From: Vallitalea pronyensis
GTDB lineage: Bacteria > Bacillota > Clostridia > Lachnospirales > Vallitaleaceae
Reading direction: 5' to 3'
Length of the DNA: 64,000 bases
Assembly (NCBI RefSeq): GCF_018141445.1
Contig: NZ_CP058649.1
Location: 2,499,001 to 2,563,000 of the forward strand
The translations under genes were made by a program, and so were the position numbers. Below the pieces are notes generated by a model, which was not told where the DNA came from, ran no database searches, and saw only the letters and a list, made by a program, of their open reading frames with translations. This document shows, piece by piece, positions 1-8,634 of the stretch (positions are counted from its first letter, which is position 1; each line of letters opens with the position of its first letter).

Positions 1-188
1 AGATATAGATTATACATTCTTATACCACCTATTTATATGTGGCTAAAAGATGGTATGCATGTATGCTGAAGATGAGCAAGATACAAGATGATCGATGCGT
101 AAGGAATTGAAAAATTTACGTATAGCAATACTGTTGAAACCTTAACAGAAATGTACCTATAACTTATCTATTATTTGGGTATATAAAC

Positions 189-217
189 TTTACGAATGGA
201 AAATAATACTATAGAAT
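189..217 (+). promoter_or_regulatory. Candidate sigma-A promoter of gapN
   Basis: TTTACG (189-194), a 17-bp spacer and TAGAAT (212-217). Transcription would start near 224 and give a leader of about 120 nt before gapN. A second possible -35/-10 pair near 299-326 lies too close to the ribosome binding site to be convincing. Confidence 0.4.
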
Positions 218-257
218 ATAAATGAAAGTGAGGGTGCCTATCGTCATGATGCAAAAT

Positions 258-273
258 GTATCATGGATGATAC
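258..273. promoter_or_regulatory. Inverted repeat in gapN leader, operator-like
   Basis: GTATCAT-GG-ATGATAC is a perfect 7-bp inverted repeat with a 2-bp centre, just downstream of the candidate gapN promoter. Its shape fits a dimeric repressor site or a short RNA hairpin. No regulator can be named. Confidence 0.3.
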
Positions 274-346
274 GCCAATATAAGTGGATAATAGTATGTT
301 GCACGTGGTTATAGTATTCATAAAATATTAATAGAGGTGATGGTCA

Positions 347-1813
347 ATGTTTCAAGACATTAAAGAGAATAATCAGTATAAGAATTTAATAAATGGTCAG
401 TGGGTTGTATCGGATAACAAACTCACCATACATTCCCCAATAGATGGTTCTGAGGTAGGCAAAATTCAGGCCATGTCCAAAGAAGAGGTTAATGAGGCTG
501 TAGAAGGTGCTAAGAAAGCTTATCCTATATGGGCAGCAAAATCAGTAAGTGAAAGAGCAGATATCTTGCATAAGGCAGCAGGTTTATTAGAAGAACGAGT
601 TGATGCCATCGCAGATGTTTTGGCAAATGAAATTGCTAAGGATCTAGGCGGTGCTAAGTCAGAGGTTATTCGGACGGTTGATTTTATGAGGTTTACAGCT
701 GATGAAGGCAAAAGAATTCAAGGTGAAACATTACAGGGTGATGGTTTTCACGGCTTTTCCAAAGATAAGTTAGCATTTGTTACAAGAGAACCCGTTGGCG
801 TTGTGCTTGCTATTTCACCCTTTAACTATCCCGTTAATTTATCTGCTTCTAAGATTGCACCGGCTCTCATGGCAGGAAATAGTGTGGTTTTTAAACCACC
901 TACACAGGGGTCCATTAGTGCACTTCACTTGGCCAAGGTTTTTCAAGATGCAGGATTGCCCGATGGGGTACTCAACACGGTCACTGGAAAGGGTTCTGAT
1001 ATTGGTGATTTCATCATTCAACATGAAGCCATTGATTTAATCAATTTTACAGGCAGCAGCGGCGTAGGGAAACATATATCCGATGTAACATCCATGGTGC
1101 CTACCATTATGGAGTTAGGCGGTAAAGACGCTGCTATTGTGCTTGAAGATGCAGACATGGAGCATGCAGCCAATAATATTGTAAAAGGAGCATTTAGCTA
1201 TTCAGGTCAACGCTGTACAGCACTTAAAAGAGTGTTGGTTTTGGAAAGCATTGCTGATCAGTTAGTGGAGCTCATCACACAGGGCGTCTCTCAATTAAAA
1301 GTAGGGAGTCCATTTGATCATGCTACCATTACACCATTAATTAATGAACAAGCAGCAGATTTTGTCCAAGAGCTGATAGACGATGCCATTGAAAAAGGTG
1401 CAACCCTTAAGCTTGGTAATAAGCGGGACAAAAATTTATTATACCCTACAGTATTTGACCATGTAACAACAGATATGCGTATTGCATGGGAAGAGCCTTT
1501 TGGTCCTGTTCTCCCCATTATACGTGTTCAATCCATTGATGAAGCTATTGCTATAGCCAATGCATCAGAATATGGATTACAGTCATCTATTTTCACCAAT
1601 GATATCGATGATGCATTTCACATTGCCAGGTTATTAGAGGTTGGAACCGTTCAGATTAACAATAAAACTGAACGAGGACCAGACCACTTCCCATTCTTAG
1701 GTGTAAAAGCGTCAGGTATGGGTACCCAAGGTATACGGTATAGTATTGAGGCCATGAGCCGTCCTAAAGCCATTGTTGTGAATCTAAGAGCAAGGAGTGA
1801 CCAAGAAGGATAG
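347..1813 (+). CDS. gapN: NADP-dependent glyceraldehyde-3-phosphate dehydrogenase (non-phosphorylating)
   Basis: This is a 488-residue aldehyde dehydrogenase superfamily enzyme of the GapN type. It oxidises glyceraldehyde-3-phosphate directly to 3-phosphoglycerate with NADP+, giving NADPH instead of ATP. Visible landmarks are the oxyanion Asn in SPFNYP (Asn160), the cofactor Lys in FKPPTQGS (Lys183), the general base in ELGGKD (Glu256) and the catalytic Cys in SGQRCTA (Cys290). The C-terminal GPDHFPFLG and YSIEAM motifs are GapN-like rather than those of general aldehyde dehydrogenases. The ATG at 347 follows AGAGGTGATGG. The gene appears monocistronic, followed by 185 bp before tetR. A broader aldehyde dehydrogenase is the alternative. 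Confidence 0.9.
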   Translation: MFQDIKENNQYKNLINGQWVVSDNKLTIHSPIDGSEVGKIQAMSKEEVNEAVEGAKKAYPIWAAKSVSERADILHKAAGLLEERVDAIADVLANEIAKDLGGAKSEVIRTVDFMRFTADEGKRIQGETLQGDGFHGFSKDKLAFVTREPVGVVLAISPFNYPVNLSASKIAPALMAGNSVVFKPPTQGSISALHLAKVFQDAGLPDGVLNTVTGKGSDIGDFIIQHEAIDLINFTGSSGVGKHISDVTSMVPTIMELGGKDAAIVLEDADMEHAANNIVKGAFSYSGQRCTALKRVLVLESIADQLVELITQGVSQLKVGSPFDHATITPLINEQAADFVQELIDDAIEKGATLKLGNKRDKNLLYPTVFDHVTTDMRIAWEEPFGPVLPIIRVQSIDEAIAIANASEYGLQSSIFTNDIDDAFHIARLLEVGTVQINNKTERGPDHFPFLGVKASGMGTQGIRYSIEAMSRPKAIVVNLRARSDQEG

Positions 1814-1892
1814 CTAATACATGAAAACCAGCTTTCATAAGCTTGGAAGAACTTATAAAGTATAATGTTACAATTGTTTTTTAGTATCTAAG

Positions 1893-1962
1893 TATCACCC
1901 TTGGAGCACGATACAATTACTTTCTAATAGATAGCCATAGAAAATCATTGACAAGGGTGATA
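1893..1962. repeat. Inverted and direct repeats around the tetR promoter
   Basis: TATCACCCTTG at 1893-1903 is the exact reverse complement of CAAGGGTGATA at 1952-1962, an 11-bp inverted repeat. The right arm lies between -35 and -10 of the tetR promoter. The motif GGTGATATTTTAT also occurs twice in direct orientation (about 1957-1969 and 1989-2001, the second over the start codon). This fits an autoregulated TetR operator, which is inference. Confidence 0.45.
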
Positions 1963-1976
1963 TTTTATATTATATT
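1948..1976 (+). promoter_or_regulatory. Promoter of tetR-ABC operon
   Basis: TTGACA (1948-1953), a 17-bp spacer and TATATT (1971-1976). This is a strong sigma-A match 23 bp ahead of the tetR start, with the repeat motif lying inside the spacer. Confidence 0.7.
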
Positions 1977-1998
1977 AAAAAATAACAGGTGATATTTT

Positions 1999-2601
1999 AT
2001 GCAAGTCAAAAAAGATGAAATGAAAAATGCTCTATTAAAAAGTGGTGAAAAAGAATTTTTAGAAAAAGGCTATGAAAAGGCTTCTATTCGTAAAATTGTT
2101 AAGCAGGCAGGAACGACTATTGGTAACTTCTATAATTATTTTGCTAACAAAGAGGCTTTATTTGATGAGCTTGTATATGAAGAATACCATCAGTTTATAC
2201 ACTTTATTCAGCATCATAATGATGTGGAGCGACCAGATTATTTATGGCATGAATTTAATCCTACATTATGGCGGGCAGTTCTATCTGAGCTTATGGATGA
2301 AATGATACCTCACTTTGGTACAGGTATGGTTTTAATCTTGGATAGTAGTAAAGGAACAAAATACGAGGGAAGTAAAGAGAAAGTCATTAAAATCATTCAA
2401 GACCACTTTATCGAACATCTTGAAAAACTGGATAACAAGGATATACCCCTTGGGTTTGCTGAAGTCATAGCCATTCAGATGGCTGAAGGCATCATTACGA
2501 TACTCAAAAAATATAGTGACCCTAAAATAAGAAGAGAATACCTGATGAACTATGTTCTGTTCTATGCTGTTGGCACAATGGGTCTTATAGGTGGCTTATA
2601 A
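1999..2601 (+). CDS. TetR/AcrR family transcriptional regulator
   Basis: A 200-residue protein with a classic N-terminal TetR helix-turn-helix. The recognition region is at about residues 29-48 (ASIRKIVKQAG, then NFYNYFANKEALFDEL). The rest is a helical ligand-binding and dimerisation domain with no recognisable ligand signature. It lies 53 bp upstream of a three-gene ABC exporter on the same strand, so it probably represses that exporter and itself until an inducer binds. The start is supported by its position behind a strong promoter and by the intact HTH. The ribosome binding site is weak (AGGTGA, overlapping the putative operator). Confidence 0.85.
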   Translation: MQVKKDEMKNALLKSGEKEFLEKGYEKASIRKIVKQAGTTIGNFYNYFANKEALFDELVYEEYHQFIHFIQHHNDVERPDYLWHEFNPTLWRAVLSELMDEMIPHFGTGMVLILDSSKGTKYEGSKEKVIKIIQDHFIEHLEKLDNKDIPLGFAEVIAIQMAEGIITILKKYSDPKIRREYLMNYVLFYAVGTMGLIGGL

Positions 2602-2654
2602 TTTTTTTTGCATTAAAAAAGAACACCTGATATTTATTAGAAGGAGGTTATAAG

Positions 2655-3509
2655 ATGATTCAAGTTAGTGATCTAAATTATGTGTATAAGAAATCGGGGA
2701 AATTAGCTGTTAAACAAGTAAATTTTGATATTAAGCAAGGTGAAATTTTTGGGTTTTTAGGGCCTAGCGGGGCAGGTAAGACAACTACCCAACGCTTGAT
2801 TATTGGTTTGCTAAGAGGGTATACAGGGCATATTCAAGTAATGGGGAAGGAAAGAAGTGCATGGGGAAAGGGATTTTATGAAGATATAGGGGTAGCCTTT
2901 GATTTTCCTAACCTCTATCTCAAATTAACAGCTCTTGAAAATCTCAAATTAGTCAGTGCTTATTATAAACGTAAGCCAACAGGGTTTAACACTTTATTGG
3001 ATAGGGTTGGATTATTAGAAGATCAACATAAGAAGGTAGAAAGTTATTCCAAGGGTATGAAAATGCGCCTTAATTTTATTCGTGCTTTGATGCATGAACC
3101 CAAGTTGTTATTTTTTGATGAACCTACTTCAGGACTTGACCCAATTAATGGGAAAATCATCAAGGATACTCTTTTAGGACTAAAAAGTCAAGGAAAGACA
3201 ATCTTTTTAACAACCCATAACATGACTGTAGCCGAACAATTATGCGACCGTGTTGCACTTATCGTAGACGGTGAAATAAAAGAAATTGACTCCCCTAAGA
3301 ATCTTACCATGCGTTATGGAGAAAGTGCTGTAAAAGTAGAGTACATGGATGGCAGTCAAGTGAAAGAAGCCACCTTTAATCTGGATTCCATTAACCATAA
3401 TCAGTCGTTTATGAACGTGATACAATCTAAAAAAATTCTCACCATGCATAGTGGTGAAGCAACCCTAGAGGATGTTTTTATAAAGCTGACAGGGAGGAAT
3501 TTACAATGA
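2655..3509 (+). CDS. ABC transporter ATP-binding protein
   Basis: A 284-residue ABC ATPase. Walker A is GPSGAGKTT (residues 36-44). The signature is degenerate (YSKGM, 131-135) instead of LSGGQ, as is common in ABC-2 exporter ATPases. Walker B is LLFFDE (151-156), followed by the D-loop SGLDP and the switch His188 (TTHNM). About 65 C-terminal residues form an extension typical of drug or fluoroquinolone-type exporters. AAGGAGG precedes the ATG. Its stop overlaps the next start (ATGA), so translation is coupled to the permease. It should power the two following membrane proteins. The substrate is unknown; drug or lipid export is plausible given the TetR neighbour. Confidence 0.88.
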   Translation: MIQVSDLNYVYKKSGKLAVKQVNFDIKQGEIFGFLGPSGAGKTTTQRLIIGLLRGYTGHIQVMGKERSAWGKGFYEDIGVAFDFPNLYLKLTALENLKLVSAYYKRKPTGFNTLLDRVGLLEDQHKKVESYSKGMKMRLNFIRALMHEPKLLFFDEPTSGLDPINGKIIKDTLLGLKSQGKTIFLTTHNMTVAEQLCDRVALIVDGEIKEIDSPKNLTMRYGESAVKVEYMDGSQVKEATFNLDSINHNQSFMNVIQSKKILTMHSGEATLEDVFIKLTGRNLQ

Positions 3510-4204
3510 GGTTAAAAGGTGCGCTAATAACGGATTTTAAATTTCAACTAAAGCAAGGATTTTATACCATCTATGCTTTGTTAATAATCATGTACATGGT
3601 GGTATTATCTCTGCTACCAGCCAGCTATAAGCATTTCGTATTGCCTGTGTTAATCTATTCAGACCCTGCATTTGTCGGTTTATTTTTCATTGGCGGCATC
3701 ATCATGTTAGAAAAGATACAGGGTGTTATTAATTATTTAGTCATCACACCACTTTACATAAAAGAATACCTTTTATCAAAGATTCTATCACTTTCTGTCT
3801 TAGCTGTAGGGGCTGGAGTTGCTATTACCCTTAGCTCAGGGTATAACGGTTACGTCAATTATGCATTTATGTGCCTTGGGGTATTTTTATCCTCTATATT
3901 TTTTATTTTAATTGGCGTTATGATTGTTACAAAATGTCACTCATTGAACCAATACATTGTTTACATGATCCCCCCTATGTTGGTGTTAACACTCCCTTGT
4001 CTATCCCTTTTTGGTTCAGGGTATGCCTATGTTTGGACCATTTTACCAAGTGTAGCAGGTCTTCGTATTTTACGAGGTGCTTTTGCCCCATCCAATACCT
4101 TGGAAATGATTTGTTTGCTTGTCTATCTACTTCTATGGAATGGGCTGCTATTCCAAAAAGTGGTTCGGATCTTCACAGATAAAATTGTTTATGGAGGTGA
4201 GTAA
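3506..4204 (+). CDS. ABC-2 type transporter permease, first subunit
   Basis: A 232-residue integral membrane protein with about six hydrophobic segments (roughly residues 18-38, 48-70, 90-108, 118-140, 150-170 and 200-220). There is no signal peptide. It is translationally coupled to the ATPase gene by a 4-nt overlap and followed after one base by a second permease, so the exporter is probably a heterodimer. The family, ABC-2 or fluoroquinolone-export permease, is assigned from topology and context rather than from a strong motif. Confidence 0.75.
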   Translation: MRLKGALITDFKFQLKQGFYTIYALLIIMYMVVLSLLPASYKHFVLPVLIYSDPAFVGLFFIGGIIMLEKIQGVINYLVITPLYIKEYLLSKILSLSVLAVGAGVAITLSSGYNGYVNYAFMCLGVFLSSIFFILIGVMIVTKCHSLNQYIVYMIPPMLVLTLPCLSLFGSGYAYVWTILPSVAGLRILRGAFAPSNTLEMICLLVYLLLWNGLLFQKVVRIFTDKIVYGGE

Positions 4205-4205
4205 A

Positions 4206-4913
4206 GTGATAAAATATGCACATATGAAAGCGGACTATAAACAATTAAGACGGGAACCAATGATGTTGTTTCTTATGCTGTTACCCATACTCTTAATAAG
4301 CATCGGTAAATTAGCCATCATTTATTTACCACACATTGTGCTGGATTATACAGGGATTAACATAATCGATTACTATGGCTACATTGTAGGTATGGTGTTC
4401 CTGCTTGTTGCTGGTATGTTAGGGATTGTTACGGGTTTTATGATGCTTGATGACAAAGATGCTAGAATCTACGAATTAATGTCAATCACACCACTAGGTC
4501 GTGAAGGCTATTTATATAATCGCTTAAGTTTGCCAGTTGTCATGACATGGATCTATGGCCTGTTGACATGGGTCGTGTACGATGGTATACAGATCAGCAC
4601 AGGTCTATTATTGCTGATTCTCATGTTATTGAGTATAGAAGTTATGATGATTGGATTGATTTTACTCTATGTTGCAGATGATAAAGTAAAAGGCCTGACT
4701 TATGGAAAAGGTCTAAATATCGTGTTATTATTCAGTTTAGCTGATTTATTAGAAAATCCATTCTTACAAGGTATCGCTAAAGTCGTTCCGACCTATTGGA
4801 TAACAAAAATACTTATACAGCCTGAAGCTCTCCATATGGTATCCGCATTAGGTGTACATCTTTTATGGTTAGTGGTGATAGGGAGGCGGTTTTATAAAGG
4901 GGATATTGGATGA
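4206..4913 (+). CDS. ABC-2 type transporter permease, second subunit
   Basis: A 235-residue membrane protein. I choose the GTG at 4206 as start: it follows ATGGAGGTGAG with correct spacing and lies one base after the upstream stop. A start at 4119 would overlap the previous gene heavily. The cytoplasmic N-terminus has DYKQLRREP, a feature of ABC-2 permeases, followed by about six hydrophobic segments. It is the last intact gene of the tetR-ABC operon and should pair with the permease before it. Confidence 0.75.
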   Translation: MIKYAHMKADYKQLRREPMMLFLMLLPILLISIGKLAIIYLPHIVLDYTGINIIDYYGYIVGMVFLLVAGMLGIVTGFMMLDDKDARIYELMSITPLGREGYLYNRLSLPVVMTWIYGLLTWVVYDGIQISTGLLLLILMLLSIEVMMIGLILLYVADDKVKGLTYGKGLNIVLLFSLADLLENPFLQGIAKVVPTYWITKILIQPEALHMVSALGVHLLWLVVIGRRFYKGDIG

Positions 4914-4921
4914 TAGATTAG

Positions 4922-5076
4922 GCGATTTGGCGTATAGAAGCGAAAGAAAATAACCAAATCAAGATTGATTATGGTGCTGACATTAAAACTGGTGATTTCA
5001 AAGTGGTGCAAAAGGACATTTGTCCATGGCATTGTCAGGTGGAGAAGATGTTGTTTTTGAAGGAAGTAATGAATAG
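4922..5076 (+). pseudogene. Decayed 3' fragment of a small protein gene
   Basis: Directly after the exporter an open stretch without a start codon reads WRIEAKENNQIKIDYGAD and KTGDFKVV in one frame. It then continues as LSGGEDVVFEGSNE-stop in the next frame. The two parts fit together as the C-terminal half of a secreted or beta-rich protein interrupted by a frameshift between about 5000 and 5025. An in-frame stop at 4919-4921 closes it upstream. The family is not recognised. The reading is by eye and could be chance, but low-complexity noise would not normally give such protein-like text in both halves. Confidence 0.4.
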
Positions 5077-5103
5077 GCCTTTTTATTGAAAGGCCTATTT
5101 ATT
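5072..5103 (+). terminator. Terminator after the ABC exporter
   Basis: AATAGGCCTTT (5072-5082), a 6-nt loop and AAAGGCCTATT (5089-5099), followed by TATT: a perfect 11-bp stem at the end of the plus-strand operon. Confidence 0.7.
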
Positions 5104-5104
5104 A

Positions 5105-5147
5105 AAAGCCAAGAATGTTTGTATTGAATATCAACATTCTTGGCTTT
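5105..5147 (-). terminator. Terminator of the DEAD-box helicase gene
   Basis: A 15-bp perfect stem (5105-5119 with 5133-5147) with a 13-nt loop. On the minus strand it ends in a T-rich run just after the helicase stop codon. It can also act on the plus strand, so the convergent pair is insulated twice. Confidence 0.7.
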
Positions 5148-5162
5148 CTTATGCATTATAGA

Positions 5163-6797
5163 CTATCGTCTTGTTCTCTTTGTATTTGCTAATTCCATGG
5201 TCACATTTTTACCTTTGATTCTTGAACGATTCATGGCGGTGATGACTTGGTTAGCAAGCTTCTCAGGTACTTCCACAAATGTGTACTTATCATACATATC
5301 AATGGAACCAATGACAGAACCTTTAATCTTGGATTCTCCTGCCACAGCACCGACAATATCACGAATAGCCACTTTGTGGTTCTTACCAATGTTCAGGTAT
5401 AATCTTGCCATACCTTTTTCACGTCCTTGAGGTCTTCTATTGGACTGATGAGGTCGATTGGTTGTAAATTGTTTTCGGCTGATCTCGTATGAAAGATTTT
5501 TATTATTTTCTTCCTTTAGTTCAAGGTTAGACATTAATAATGCTGCTGCAATCTTAGAGGCATCGTAACCCTTTTCATTAAGTTTATCAATGATATGTTC
5601 ATACCGACCTAAATCGAGGGATGTATCAATGGTACTTGCTAGATTATCAATGTAGGTATTAATCTTAACGGCATTTACTTTATCGATTGAAGGTATTTTT
5701 TTACGCGGTATCTTTTTCTTAATGTAATAGATAATATTGGATATGCGTCTTGTTTCACTACGAGACACTAAGGTAAAAGACATGCCTTTTTTGCCAGCAC
5801 GACCTGTACGACCTATACGGTGTACATAGTATTCTTCATTTTCTGGTACATCGTAGTTAAATACAGCTTCTACATTTTGGATATCAAGCCCACGAGCAGC
5901 CACATCTGTGGCAACTAAAATGTTAATAACACCTTTATTAAACTTGCCTAACACACTAAGTCGTACCACTTGATTCATATCACCGTGAATCTTATCACAT
6001 GCATAACCGCTATCTTGTAGAAGTTCTGTGACTTCATCCACTTTACGCTTTGTATTACAGAAGATAAGGGATAATTTTGGGTTATAAACATCCAGTAAAC
6101 GTCTAAGTACTTCTAGTTTATGGTGTTCAAGTACATGATAATATCGTTGGTCAATGGTATCCGTTGTAAGTTCTTTACGTGTAATCTTAACAAGTTTAGG
6201 ATTATTTTGATAGAGGTGAGTAATATCCATGATACTCTTAGGCATCGTTGCTGAAAACAAGATGGTTTGGATATCATCTGTGGGAATGTTTTTCAGGATG
6301 GTTTCAATGTCTTCTCGAAATCCCATATTTAACATTTCATCTGCTTCATCTAATATAATGGATTTTATATGATCAAGCTTGAGGGTTTTTCGATTCATAT
6401 GGTCCATGAGTCTACCTGGCGTACCAATGACGATTTGAACACCACGTTTTAAAGCGGATATTTGACGATAGATGGGTTCACCACCATATACAGGGAAAGA
6501 TTTTATGCCAGTATACTTGGAAAGTTTATTAAACTCACCACATACTTGCACAGCTAATTCTCTTGTTGGACATAGTACAATGACTTGTGGCTTATGAATC
6601 TTAGGGTCAACTTTTTCTAATATGGGGAGTGCAAATGCTGCTGTTTTTCCTGTACCTGTTTGGGATTGCCCAATCATATCTTCGCCAGATAATATAAGCG
6701 GTATTGATTTTTCTTGGATTTCTGTTGCTTCTTCAAATCCCATATCTGTAACGGCTTTTAATAGATTTTCAGATATATCTAATTCAGTAAATTTCAT
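5163..6797 (-). CDS. DEAD-box ATP-dependent RNA helicase
   Basis: A 544-residue helicase with all core motifs: the Q motif (ATEIQEKSIP), motif I SQTGTGKT (45-52), PTREL (77-81), GTPGRL, DEAD (150-153), SAT (182-184), ARGLD and HRIGRTGR. The last 70 or so residues form a DbpA-type RNA-binding domain (IVGAVAGESKIKGSVIGSI), as in the CshA/DeaD/DbpA helicases that remodel rRNA or structured mRNA during ribosome assembly and in the cold. The start is ATG with AAGGAAGAG upstream. It is monocistronic with a leader of about 165 nt, which is common for cold-responsive helicases. The exact orthologue (CshA or DbpA) is not decided. Confidence 0.9.
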   Translation of the reverse strand: MKFTELDISENLLKAVTDMGFEEATEIQEKSIPLILSGEDMIGQSQTGTGKTAAFALPILEKVDPKIHKPQVIVLCPTRELAVQVCGEFNKLSKYTGIKSFPVYGGEPIYRQISALKRGVQIVIGTPGRLMDHMNRKTLKLDHIKSIILDEADEMLNMGFREDIETILKNIPTDDIQTILFSATMPKSIMDITHLYQNNPKLVKITRKELTTDTIDQRYYHVLEHHKLEVLRRLLDVYNPKLSLIFCNTKRKVDEVTELLQDSGYACDKIHGDMNQVVRLSVLGKFNKGVINILVATDVAARGLDIQNVEAVFNYDVPENEEYYVHRIGRTGRAGKKGMSFTLVSRSETRRISNIIYYIKKKIPRKKIPSIDKVNAVKINTYIDNLASTIDTSLDLGRYEHIIDKLNEKGYDASKIAAALLMSNLELKEENNKNLSYEISRKQFTTNRPHQSNRRPQGREKGMARLYLNIGKNHKVAIRDIVGAVAGESKIKGSVIGSIDMYDKYTFVEVPEKLANQVITAMNRSRIKGKNVTMELANTKRTRR

Positions 6798-7117
6798 TCG
6801 GTTATCTCTTCCTTAATATTATTTGCTGCTCTATATGTGTTGAATTAAACGTTTTATATCGCTAGGATGTTAACTCAACATTGTACCTTATATTTTGAAG
6901 GCTCATTGTTCCCATAATTGTTAGCTTTATAATTATTATTTAATTCATTTTACATAGGTAACTAATTCATTATAGACGGTTAGTTTAAAAAAAGCAAGGG
7001 TTATCATCATGAAATATAGTTTTTCTATGTTTTTCTTTTGAAATGCTTCCAGTTATGATAAAATAAGCATAGGATGATGGTGAGCATGTAACTCACCTTA
7101 TTATAGGAGGGAGAAAA
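6798..7117. other. Divergent intergenic region, helicase / LiaF-like gene
   Basis: It holds the minus-strand helicase promoter (6969-6997). It also holds a small hairpin GGTGAG-N7-CTCACC (7079-7097) just before the ribosome binding site of the plus-strand gene. No coding sequence is seen. Confidence 0.45.
6969..6997 (-). promoter_or_regulatory. Promoter of the DEAD-box helicase gene
   Basis: On the minus strand: TTGCTT (6997-6992), a 17-bp spacer and TATAAT (6974-6969). The predicted leader is about 165 nt. Confidence 0.5.
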
Positions 7118-7792
7118 ATGAAAAGACGTAGCTTATTAGGTGTATTAATCATTGTCGTTGGTATAATTATTTTATTAGGTAACCTTGATTATATCGATAC
7201 AGGTGACATATTCGGAACCTATTGGCCACTGGTTATCGTCGCTATTGGCTTGGTTAATCTACTGGATCGTCATGGTTCAAAAATGTTTGCATCTATCTTA
7301 ATCATTGTAGGTGCAGTACTCCAATTAGAAGAACTGGACATTGAGGTTCTTCAAGATGTAAACATCTATGAATTTATCTTTCCTGCGATTATCATATTAG
7401 TAGGATTATGGATTATTATCCCAAGGGCATCACGTGAAAAAATAAATCGTATGGACTCCAAAGATGTAATAGATCATATATCTATTTTCTCAGGTCGGGA
7501 TGTCATCAATAATTCATCTGATTTTAAAGGTGGGAATCTTTTCACAGTATTTGGAGGTATAGATGTTGATTTAACACAAGCCAACATATTAAGCCATGAA
7601 CCTATTGTTATTGATGTTTTTGCTGCTTTTGGTGGTATTGAACTAAAAGTGCCAATAGATTGGCGTGTGGAATATCATGGTATCAGTTTATTTGGTGGAG
7701 CAGATAATAAAACAGTTTTATCGGCACAGAATAATAAGGTGCTTATTATCAAAGGTCTTGTCATTTTTGGCGGTTTGGATATAAAGAATTAA
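7118..7792 (+). CDS. LiaF-like membrane protein (DUF5668 / cell-wall stress domain)
   Basis: A 224-residue protein. The N-terminal half has four closely packed hydrophobic segments (about residues 5-22, 32-48, 55-70 and 85-102). The C-terminal half is soluble and beta-rich, with repeated FGG motifs (TVFGGIDVD, AAFGGIEL, SLFGGAD, VIFGGLD), the mark of LiaF-type domains. LiaF proteins modulate cell-envelope stress two-component systems, but no sensor or regulator gene is adjacent, so the partner is unknown. ATAGGAGGGAG precedes the ATG, and a terminator follows. Related proteins without LiaRS links exist, so a general membrane protein is the alternative. Confidence 0.75.
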   Translation: MKRRSLLGVLIIVVGIIILLGNLDYIDTGDIFGTYWPLVIVAIGLVNLLDRHGSKMFASILIIVGAVLQLEELDIEVLQDVNIYEFIFPAIIILVGLWIIIPRASREKINRMDSKDVIDHISIFSGRDVINNSSDFKGGNLFTVFGGIDVDLTQANILSHEPIVIDVFAAFGGIELKVPIDWRVEYHGISLFGGADNKTVLSAQNNKVLIIKGLVIFGGLDIKN

Positions 7793-7813
7793 TTGTTTTA
7801 CTATGTAGATAGT

Positions 7814-7858
7814 AGCCAGGTATTAACATATGTATGATGTTAATATCTGGTTATTTTT
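7814..7858 (+). terminator. Terminator after the LiaF-like gene
   Basis: A 16-bp stem (7814-7829 with 7837-7852, including two G-U pairs) and a 7-nt loop, followed by ATTTTTAT. Confidence 0.75.
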
Positions 7859-7890
7859 ATTAGTTTAAGATTTTTTTTACTTGATTCTAA

Positions 7891-7918
7891 TTGCATTTTA
7901 ATAAAGTTAAATTATAAT
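7891..7918 (+). promoter_or_regulatory. Promoter of the TVP38-like gene
   Basis: TTGCAT (7891-7896), a 16-bp spacer and TATAAT (7913-7918). Confidence 0.5.
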
Positions 7919-7975
7919 AATGATAATGGATATACTAATGATGAAGAGAAAATAATGTTGAAAGGAAGTGGGAAT

Positions 7976-8614
7976 ATGTTAGATTGGATAAATGAATTTT
8001 TGTCCTTTGGTTATTGGGAGCAGATGCTTAATGAAATTCGTTCATTAGGTATGTTTGCTGGTGTTGGACTAGCCATGTTGGAAGCTTTTTTCCCACCTCT
8101 ACCTTTAGTTGTATTTGTAGGCATTAATGTGGCTGCTTTTGGGTTTTGGTTAGGCTATTTTTATTCTTGGCTAGGTTCATCCATTGGCTCAATCATTGTA
8201 TTTTTGCTTATCAAAAAGTTTGGCCAAAAGAAATTTCAACAACGTATCGCAAAGAATGAAAAAATATATAATATCTTTCATTGGATAAAAGAAAAAGGCT
8301 TTACTCCTATTTTTTTCTTACTCACATTCCCATTTACACCATCTATTATCGTTTGTGGATTAGCAGCGTTAGTTGGTACAAGGAATAAGGATTACTTTAG
8401 TGCTTTGATATTAGGCAAGTTAGTTATGATTTTTTCTTTGAGTTTTATAGGTTTTAACTTGCAAAATTTTATAGAAAAGCCTATGAGGTCAGGTATACTT
8501 ATTTTATCAACCTTGGTTATCTCGTTAATTGGAAAACAGTTATTAAAAATTTGTGAGCATAAAAGACGAATTGTATTAGAAAAAAATGAAAGCAAAGGTG
8601 CCGAAGCTGCATGA
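7976..8614 (+). CDS. TVP38/TMEM64 (DedA-like) family membrane protein
   Basis: A 212-residue membrane protein starting at the ATG at 7976, placed five bases after AAGGAAGTGG. An upstream in-frame start at 7955 lacks such a site. The motif AMLEAFFPPLPLVVF, the long hydrophobic segments, and FPFTPSIIVCGLAALVG in the second half are the conserved pattern of VTT-domain proteins, thought to act as lipid scramblases or transporters. About five to six membrane segments can be drawn. It is monocistronic with its own promoter and a shared convergent terminator. No specific substrate can be given. Confidence 0.75.
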   Translation: MLDWINEFLSFGYWEQMLNEIRSLGMFAGVGLAMLEAFFPPLPLVVFVGINVAAFGFWLGYFYSWLGSSIGSIIVFLLIKKFGQKKFQQRIAKNEKIYNIFHWIKEKGFTPIFFLLTFPFTPSIIVCGLAALVGTRNKDYFSALILGKLVMIFSLSFIGFNLQNFIEKPMRSGILILSTLVISLIGKQLLKICEHKRRIVLEKNESKGAEAA

Positions 8615-8634
8615 ACTGAAATAGAAGATGAATA

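Larger units (their letters stand above)
1..346. other. Intergenic region upstream of gapN
   Basis: No coding sequence is recognised here. The region is AT-rich. The only structures I can support are a candidate promoter (189-217) and a 16-bp inverted repeat (258-273), listed separately. The upstream neighbour lies outside the window. Confidence 0.5.

Noticed and set aside
299..326. TTGCAC-N16-TAAAAT as the gapN promoter
   Set aside because: Transcription would begin at the ribosome binding site, leaving almost no leader; the pair at 189-217 is more plausible.
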